64,000 nt of DNA from Dysidea avara (Eukaryota > Porifera > Demospongiae > Dictyoceratida > Dysideidae). The position numbers and the translations under genes were made by a program. Positions 58,676 through 64,000 of the stretch are shown in pieces; within the stretch, counting starts at the first letter, position 1, and each line of letters begins with the position of its first letter. The stretch covers positions 3,654,359-3,718,358 of the forward strand of contig NC_089272.1 in the NCBI RefSeq assembly GCF_963678975.1. The letters run 5' to 3'. Below the pieces are notes generated by a model. The model had not been told where the DNA came from. It saw nothing but the letters and a program-made list of their open reading frames with translations, and ran no database searches.

Positions 58676-61264
58676 CACACACACACACAAAGTTTAGACA
58701 TACGTACCTTAATAAAGGCATCAATATCCCCAATAGCCGGAATATAGTCCGGGATAAATGGTCTCAACTTCAGATCCAGTTCAATATTCTGTGGCGAATA
58801 TCGTCGGATGTGTTGGAACAACTCTTTCAGCTCAGTGGACACTGGCAAGTGATCAAACTCAGCTGGATCATATGCCCTACAATAATATCAGTAACAATAT
58901 CTCAGTGTGGATAACAATATATATGTGTATACACTGTACAGACATAATACCGTATAGCGGGTTATTTTTGAGGGTAAAAAATTGCCACCATTTGAAATTT
59001 TGAGGTAGGAATTTTTGCTTCTTCAGGATCTTTTATGCCAGAATTTCAATGAGAAAAAATAGATAGCTACCAATCAGCAAAAAAATGTGACCTCTCTCAA
59101 AAAAAAAACTCTGCCGTATAGAATTTAATTAGTACAGTTATTTAATGAACACATACACATGCCAGGTTGAAAACAAAAACACAATCTCAACTATGGCCAG
59201 CCAAATATGGTCATTGTGAAATAAGGTCACCTGTCTAAACCAGCCAACTTGAAAATCCTTATTGCCATTTGTGTACAAACTAATCTGCTACCTGCTCAAC
59301 AAATCCTGGAGCCCTGGAAAATGGCCTATTGATGACAGAGAATTACTGTACACACGTATTCTCCACATGGTTCATTATAGCACGTGGATACACATGCACA
59401 CACAGCAGTAGTAGCATAGTAGCTCACCCAGTTAAAGTAGCATGACCATCTTCACTGGATTCACTCTCACTTTGTTCACTCTCCTCATCAGCTGGCTCAT
59501 TCTGGTACATCCCACCACCTCCTCCCTGACCGCCTCTACCCAACATCTCGTCTTCTTCCTCGTGCAGTTGTTGTTGTTGCTGCTGCTGCTCCTTGTAGCT
59601 TCTCATCTTAGCCTGGATCTCCTAGTGTAGTGAAACAAGTGTGTGAAACTAGTAATTTTGTCTGCGCTGTACCTACGTATGTTTATGAGAGATCTTAGTA
59701 CTTCAGTTGTGCTACACCGGAACACTGTATAATATGGACACCTTGGGATCAACCAATAATGTCCTGATTATCAAGGTGTCCCGATTCTCCAGGTCAGTTT
59801 TTGTACTAAGGGAGACTTTGGGACCTTGGCTATGTAAGTGCCTGGATTAGAGAAAATTGGAAGCAACTTAAGGGCTATGAAATTTTTCATGTTAATTAGA
59901 GGTTGTAAAATAAAGGCAACATGGCTATCATTCCTCTGTTCTAACAAGGAGGTTCTCCTTAAGTCTTTCTAGTCTCATGTGATCCCTAACTAGAACACAC
60001 AGCACTTTTGTGGAGTACGTTGTACCGGATAATGTCTTGGGTGTTTATTCATACTATTTTCTCAATTGAGCCTCCATCAAACAAAGACTTTTATAGTATA
60101 CACAGCCTCATATGATTTCCAAATTATAAACTACCATCCTATTCAGTGGGGCTTAATATGCCATTGTCATAATTATTTTATCATTTCAGGAGGTATTTCA
60201 GTGCAGAAAGTCATTCAGTATACTTTCCAACACAAGTCAACAACCTTGTGTGCATTGGTTCTAAGTAAAAACAATATTATTAGCCACATGCATTGCTTGT
60301 GGCAACCAGCATATTGCTCACTATGCACTGTTCTTCAACACACATGACATATGTACATGGCTACTTACTTTAGATGTGCTAGTTGTACTTTAGTGGTGAA
60401 GCCAGGCAACTTCATGCAAATTTGTCGACAACTGGGCCTGCGAAAATAGGGCATGTGGGCACATAAAATTTGCCTAACTCACAACTTTAAAAGGCATTTT
60501 TGGCATTGCCATACAATTTTCAACACTTATTAAACATTTAATTGGCTTTATAATGAAGGAGACAGAATGCAGATATTCCAACTTGGTACTGAAATATGAT
60601 CTGTTATGTAATATAGTGTAGTTTGTGTCCACACGCCTTATTTTCACAGGCCCAGTCAAATTTAAAAGTTAACAGATTTTTAGGCACAACTTCATAACCA
60701 ACCAACCTTCTGTACAATTACATTGTACATTCAGAAACAAACTTTTAACAACTAGTGTGTGTATGTGTGTATGTCAGTAACTCCCAATAGGTGCAGCAAA
60801 GCAAGATGACAAAATGCTTCTGGGGTATTTACCTGTTGGGTGGACTGTTCCCTGGGACTAGCCTGTGCACTGGTCACCTCTTCTCCATCACTGACCTCGA
60901 CACTCTCATCATAAGGTTTGTTCAGCACTATCTGACCCTGTGGAATAATGTGGTATAACAACAAGTGTTTGAGTAGTGGAAACTAGGTTCTATATTTGCC
61001 AACATGCATACATATATACCACATATGATGTTTGGTTCCTTAAGTGTAGTGGCCACACAAACCAACTAGATGATACCCACAACACATTACAGTATGTACG
61101 AAACGTAGGAAGCATGAACAATTCACTGGATATTCTGGAGGACTTTATTCTATTTAAAGTTCATCACGACACACTCAAAACACTTAGCCATAGTAAAAGT
61201 ACCAGAATCACCGTTTACTCACCTTCCCATCCTCCTCAGCATCTGGCGAGTAGTTGGTCGCCAT
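51918..61264 (-). CDS. IFT46: Intraflagellar transport protein 46 (IFT-B complex)
   Basis: Eleven exons on the minus strand: 61223-61264, 60833-60937, 59428-59621, 58708-58876, 58355-58492, 56088-56155, 54268-54312, 54124-54190, 52276-52336, 52020-52105 and, tentatively, 51918-51944. All borders are GT/AG and phases match. The total is 1002 nt, 333 residues (human about 304). The N-terminus is acidic with a Gln run and a Gly run. The conserved core reads GAYDPAEFDHLPVS, LKLRPFIPDYIPAIGDIDAF, VLDEPKTKQSDPNVL, DPEKNSKAVDNWINSI, IETLMQEWPPQFEELL and LDIPVYKNKIHSLHVLF. IFT46 belongs to the IFT-B core and helps carry cargo (outer arm dynein in algae) into cilia. The start MATNYSPDAEEDGK lies 188 bp from the divergent BPHL-2. 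The last exon (DCELDHVL) is weakly supported because the family usually ends differently. Confidence 0.93.
52378..52430. repeat. (CA)n microsatellite in IFT46 intron 9-8 region
   Basis: A pure CA run of about 50 bp just upstream (transcript sense) of exon 9. Shorter in unit A (31910-31922). Confidence 0.9.
53870..54066 (-). mobile_element. tRNA-derived SINE (unit B copy)
   Basis: The paralogue of 32440-32660 at the same intron position. Its B box has mutated to GGTTTGATTCCC. A deletion of about 15 bp relative to unit A lies near 53880. Confidence 0.65.
54065..54114. repeat. (CA)n microsatellite adjoining IFT46 exon 8
   Basis: A CA run with two CG interruptions (CGCACA), 10 bp from the proposed exon 8 donor GTATGT at 54118-54123. 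Confidence 0.9.
54468..55200. mobile_element. piggyBac-like non-autonomous element, TTAA target
   Basis: The termini GGTTACGGTATAG and inverse of CTATTCCGTAACC lie between TTAA duplicates at 54464-54467 and 55201-55204. The paralogous place in unit A (about 33150) has an uninterrupted TTCA and no insertion. TTAA duplication is diagnostic of piggyBac-type transposition. The centre contains an inverted pair around TAGGTCCTGTGGAAGCG (54788 and 54920). It lies within an IFT46 intron and has no coding capacity. Confidence 0.88.
56611..57933 (-). CDS. Seven-transmembrane receptor nested in IFT46 intron 5
   Basis: A single-exon frame of 440 residues from ATG 57933. A signal peptide (about residues 1-27, VVKLFLLCMMVAENLV) is followed by an ectodomain of roughly 125 residues with sequons (NMT, NVS, NCT) and few cysteines. 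Seven hydrophobic helices then follow: about 150-175 (FVFNCVVSCLILVFTLIILI), 187-207, 217-248 with the helix-3 Cys in WWLCRLL, 262-286, 308-337, 351-377 and 384-408, and a short tail. The pattern (long helices, SLTAYEVSASLLLLHVGYLTY, no DRY motif) is nearer to secretin/adhesion-like or sponge-specific receptors than to rhodopsin type. The ligand is unknown. It is on the same strand as its host gene, between exons 5 and 6. Unit A has lost this stretch. Confidence 0.8.
   Translation of the reverse strand: MAEIKMVYCVVKLFLLCMMVAENLVATLPYEECLVNMTSEETTPGNVALGHIASLGNMPFTTDSVASENLPWSNVSSGQMSVLSLQYCTIGNCTIVLKNTGQLLYIIDVISDDVMMVGSNDSVPFYLMIIMIAEGEMPCKVKIQDEGSWFLFVFNCVVSCLILVFTLIILIFHVLLVDLRRRMMGKLIIINNISLVLTTLDINMMYVLRYFNTASWWLCRLLSYLSVSLTAYEVSASLLLLHVGYLTYRSFRLLPDLSSQLSKKLFYGYIAFLLVSVTPILVYMIVCDLFGVGASPMFDHDGQCRQLFSVHHSVLVMMLFQLVVHKLFQITALFLVILYWVNMYCASENNVVNFKASRKYYLLLKAVVTIGATIGMVGYLLVASSLVSGEYSLLVIAAGSISMVLLQGVMMVYVVCSKWVWRQLVLSVFSRKQIECLFGV
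58622..58688. repeat. (CA)n microsatellite in IFT46 intron 4
   Basis: A CA run of about 65 bp with one CG, ending about 20 bp from the exon 4 donor at 58702-58707. Confidence 0.9.
59640..60832. other. IFT46 intron 2
   Basis: 1.2 kb with no nested gene. Its counterpart in unit A is expanded by the 1426 bp element and decayed. Confidence 0.6.
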
Positions 61265-61452
61265 CGAGAGGGAACAAGGCTGTCGCTATAGTAACGACAC
61301 CTTAACACAACAACGCCTCCAAAACGTTTGATTGTGGGTTAATAGGGTCTCGTGATCTGAATCGCAGTAGCCTAACTGGTCTTCATTGGTTGCTACGAAT
61401 TTAGCTTAGTCCTTCGTAAGCTTAAATCTCACTGAAAAGAATCCCTTACATA
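61265..61452. promoter_or_regulatory. Divergent IFT46 / BPHL-2 promoter with X-box-like site
   Basis: 188 bp between two divergent start codons. GTCGCTATAGTAAC at 61282-61295 fits the 14-base X-box bound by RFX factors (GTNRCC, 0-3 bases, RGYAAC) with one mismatch in the left half. It lies 18 bp upstream of the IFT46 ATG. RFX control of ciliary genes is established in animals. No TATA box is visible. GATTGTGGGTTAATAGGGT (61330-61348) is shared with the unit A promoter. Confidence 0.6.
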
Positions 61453-62220
61453 ATGGCATCTGGCAAAGTATTGGTAAATGGCATGGAGTTGTATTACGAA
61501 AAGAATGGAAGTGGTCCGCACGCCATCGTATGTATTCCGTGCGTGCTGGGGAATACGGAGGTCTTCTTAAAGCAGCTGATGTACTTTGGATCTAGCCAGG
61601 AATTCACCATTGTAGCTCTAGATCCCAGGGGCTATGGCAAGTCAAGGCCACCTCAGAGACAGTTCACAAATGACTTCCATACAGTTGATGCCAAAGACGC
61701 TAAAGGGTTGATGGATGCTCTGGGATTTAAACAGTTCACCGTGTTTGGGTTCAGTGATGGAGCTATGGTGGCTATGATACTTGCGTCACTATATCCAGAC
61801 TCTGTTCGCAAGCTGGTAGTCTGGGGAGGCAATGCATTCTTGGGTGAAGAAGATGCAAAAATATACAGCACTTACAAAGAAATTACTGCATTAGATGCGA
61901 ACACACAAGCCCATCTGGGAAAAGTGTATGGTGATGAACTGGCAGCTAGTTACTGGAGAGACTGGAGTAACCTGCACCTCAAGATATATGAAAATGGTGG
62001 TGATATTTGTAAAGATCACCTTGTTCATATAAAGTGTCCTACATTAGTTGTACATGGAAAGAAAGATCCAGTAGTACCACTGTACCATCTGGATTATATT
62101 GTGAAAACTATTTCTAATTGTGAACAGCACGTGATCGAGGAAGGTTTTCATTCAGTTCACAGTGACGATGGTACTACTGACGAGTTTAATCGTGTCACTA
62201 GAGACTTCTTAGCCAAGTGA
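61453..62220 (+). CDS. BPHL-like alpha/beta hydrolase 2
   Basis: Intronless, 255 residues, starting MASGKVLVNG. It is the same fold and family as BPHL-1: ALDPRGYGKSRPP, FGFSDGAM with the nucleophile Ser, GKKDPVVP with Asp and EEGFHSVH with His. About 33 residues differ from copy 1. Around 18 of these lie in the first 61 residues, none in the next 73, and 14-15 in the remainder. The oxyanion-hole strand is odd: CIPCVLGN here, against CIPGAMGS in copy 1 and a Pro-Gly in human BPHL. Substrate preference may therefore differ. It is divergent from intact IFT46 and convergent with TAT. Confidence 0.9.
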   Translation: MASGKVLVNGMELYYEKNGSGPHAIVCIPCVLGNTEVFLKQLMYFGSSQEFTIVALDPRGYGKSRPPQRQFTNDFHTVDAKDAKGLMDALGFKQFTVFGFSDGAMVAMILASLYPDSVRKLVVWGGNAFLGEEDAKIYSTYKEITALDANTQAHLGKVYGDELAASYWRDWSNLHLKIYENGGDICKDHLVHIKCPTLVVHGKKDPVVPLYHLDYIVKTISNCEQHVIEEGFHSVHSDDGTTDEFNRVTRDFLAK

Positions 62221-63016
62221 ATTACTACAAAGTTAGCTGTGTTCATTTTATTCTTTTGTACTTTTGTAGTGCTATCGTTTCATAGTTTGTACAAGCAAGT
62301 TTTATGTTATGAAAATCAGTATATAGCAAAGCAAGTGTTGCTTCTTTTTAATGCGTATTAATAAAGGTGAACGAAAATAACTGTTGTCAGATCTTCAGTG
62401 CTGGTCACTGTAAAGTGTATAATAATAAGAATAGACCAACACATACGTATGTATAATACTGGTAACACTTCCTTTAATTACAAATTGATGTCCTAATTAG
62501 ACAACTTTTAAGTTGTCTAAAGCTACTACTATATTCATAAACCAGAAACTGACATTTATTGTGCATGCACGGTACACTTTTTCCTTTCCATGAAAGCTTG
62601 CATGGTGTATTCAATTGGTGTCTGTAAAAATTGTTGAATTGAAATTATTCTACATTGAAGACAATGATCAGGCTACAAGACTTATGTCACATAACAGATC
62701 ACAGTCATAGATCCGGTCACATAATTTTACAGATTTTAACAAGGAAGAAATTATGATCCAAAGCACACAAAAAACATTATTCATCAGTGAGCTAAGAGTG
62801 GAGGTGGTATAAACTGAATGTGTAAATCAACTTGTCTTTGACTTGTATGATAACTACCATAATATACTCCTGGTTTTTTACCTTGATGTAAGGCTTTAGT
62901 GGGATAGAAATTTAATATTAAAGGATTGCAGTACAAAGGCATGTACCAGTATCTTATGTTAGATGTGATATTGTACCATTTCGCAATTGAAAGTAATTAC
63001 AAAATTATGTGATATT
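62221..63016. other. Intergenic between BPHL-2 and TAT
   Basis: It contains the 3' flanks of the two convergent genes and a lone MITE end (GATCCGGTCACAT, 62710-62722). Nothing else recognised. Confidence 0.5.
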
Positions 63017-63538
63017 CTATGCTTGGCAGTGTCTGTTACAGAATTCTCTGATACGACCACAAGCTTCTCTCATCTTATCACTTGATATCAACAGCACTAA
63101 TCTGATGAAGCCTGGATACTTGAAACACTGTAAAAACATAACAATGATAGCCATCACTTTTTGTACGTCCCATACACTCACTTCACCAGGTAGGATAAAT
63201 ACACTCTCTTCAGACATCAGTTTCTCCATGAACTCTACAGTGGAGCTTATGTGAGGAAATTTACTCAACTCCACGCCGACCATCATGTACATGGCACCAG
63301 TTGGATTGTAAGGCTTCAATCCTGCCACAACTGATAATTCTTTGTAAGCAATTTCTGCATCAGCCTATACAAGAGCATAATACTAGCACCAGGATTGTTA
63401 TTTGCTTACTTTAGCTACAACCATTGTCTGATCGATGTACGACTGAGGGAGCTTGTCAAATATCTGAGGCAATGCAGCCTGCAGTAGAGTGGATGGACCA
63501 AGTATCTTTTGAGCTACTAGTAACAAAGAAGGAATAAC
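63017..63538 (-). CDS. TAT: Tyrosine aminotransferase, last three exons (partial)
   Basis: Exons at 63410-63538, 63182-63364 and 63017-63127 on the minus strand, all with GT/AG borders and phase 0. They read VAQKILGPSTLLQAALPQ, then GLKPYNPTGAMYMMVGVEL, VEFMEKLMSEESVFILPGE, CFKYPGFIRLVLL and REFCNRHCQA before TAG. This matches the C-terminal third of vertebrate TAT (ILGP, P-x-GAMY-MVG, ESVF-LP, F-x-YP-FIR), a PLP-dependent class I aminotransferase that starts tyrosine breakdown. The PLP lysine and N-terminal domain lie beyond the window. Fragments of the same end at 15.9, 20.6 and 23.0 kb show that this locus was copied repeatedly. Confidence 0.9.
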
Positions 63539-63858
63539 CTATGGATAGCAACAAGAGTGCACATAGCTATACGTAGAATTTGAATGAATAATGTAGACAT
63601 ATGTCATATTATTTACATGTCAGGCATTGTATGCCAAAAAACAGCTTATCAAACTATTGACTGAAAATGACACTTACATACGTACACAGTACTAACAAAA
63701 GCACAAATACTTATTTTGCAAAAATAAAATCATGATAAAATTAAAAATAATAATCTACACTGAACTGAGAGAGTAATTGCAGGTGGAAGAGCTAATTGTT
63801 GTCATATTATATAATTATTTAATATTAAAAGTGTGTAATATGTATATAAGTATATATG
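63539..63858. other. TAT intron sequence
   Basis: Upstream intron of TAT, AT-rich. No further TAT exon could be read before the window end. Confidence 0.5.
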
Positions 63859-63999
63859 TTAAGCATTGTCGTGAGTGCTACAGGGTTGGAATGTACATGA
63901 AAAATAAAGCACTAGGCGAAGCCAAGTGCTTTATTAGAATCGAGGTCAAGTGCTGAGTGCTTTATTTTTCATATAGCACGAGCAAGACAATGCTTTAAA
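63859..63999. mobile_element. Hairpin MITE-like inverted repeat
   Basis: TTAAGCATTGTC is mirrored by GACAATGCTTTAA, and TGAAAAATAAAGCACT by AGTGCTTTATTTTTCA, around a short centre. No duplication could be fixed because the right flank is cut by the window end. Confidence 0.65.
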
Positions 64000-64000
64000 T

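Larger units (their letters stand above)
49567..62220. other. Tandem duplication unit B (intact IFT46 + BPHL-2)
   Basis: Same gene order and orientation as unit A (23690-49112). It carries the working IFT46 with a nested 7TM gene and BPHL-2. Insertions specific to this unit include the piggyBac-like MITE at 54468-55200 and sequence at 52500-53280. Confidence 0.85.

Noticed and set aside
58594-58914. Plus-strand frame of 106 codons with His-Thr repeats
   Set aside because: Translation of a (CA)n run and the antisense of IFT46 exon 4.

Overview
The window looks like nuclear DNA of a demosponge or a similarly basal, gene-sparse and transposon-rich metazoan. Reasons: animal genes with short introns and GT/AG borders (the cilium gene IFT46, tyrosine aminotransferase), an intronless seven-helix receptor, and repeat coding families (Ginger integrase with an Ulp1 protease, a tyrosine recombinase, KSR-repeat proteins, RecQ-like helicases) of kinds known from sponge and cnidarian genomes. 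The species cannot be named from the sequence.

Layout. 1-15 kb is gene-poor: a decayed cysteine-rich repeat protein, a 2.2 kb repeat split by a hAT-like insertion, several MITEs, and a nest in which a 3600 bp Ginger-type element (4 bp target duplication GCAC) sits inside an older hAT-like element, followed by a 5'-truncated LINE. 15-23.4 kb holds decayed fragments of the BPHL and TAT genes, a broken KSR-repeat protein, a broken tyrosine recombinase and hairpin MITEs. From 23.7 to 62.2 kb there is a direct tandem duplication. Unit A (about 23.7-49.1 kb) and unit B (about 49.6-62.2 kb) each carry IFT46 on the minus strand, divergent from an intronless BPHL-like hydrolase on the plus strand. After unit B, the 3' exons of tyrosine aminotransferase (minus strand) lie convergent to BPHL-2 and run off the window.

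Unit B has the intact IFT46. Ten well-supported exons and one tentative last exon were placed, adding up to 1002 nt in frame, with a full 440-codon 7TM receptor gene nested in intron 5. Unit A has an IFT46 pseudogene: no start codon, two nonsense codons, exons 4 and 6 missing, and exon 2 split by two abutting insertions. One insertion is a 2.96 kb element with a broken RecQ-like helicase, the other a 6.06 kb hAT-like element that itself contains a minisatellite-bearing element. Its divergent partner BPHL-1 stayed open. The promoter between IFT46 and BPHL-2 has a near-consensus X-box (RFX site), as expected for a cilium gene; the matching half-site is lost beside the pseudogene.

Because the two units are paralogous, each can serve as an empty site for insertions in the other, and R1 repeat copies do the same at 4.3 kb. 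This gave clean boundaries and target-site duplications for many mobile elements. The most unusual is a family of tiny hairpin insertions (31 and 44 bp) with 7 bp target duplications that share termini with a 1.4 kb element. Also notable is a Helentron-like composite family carrying arrays of a roughly 31 bp repeat, up to 3.7 kb long.
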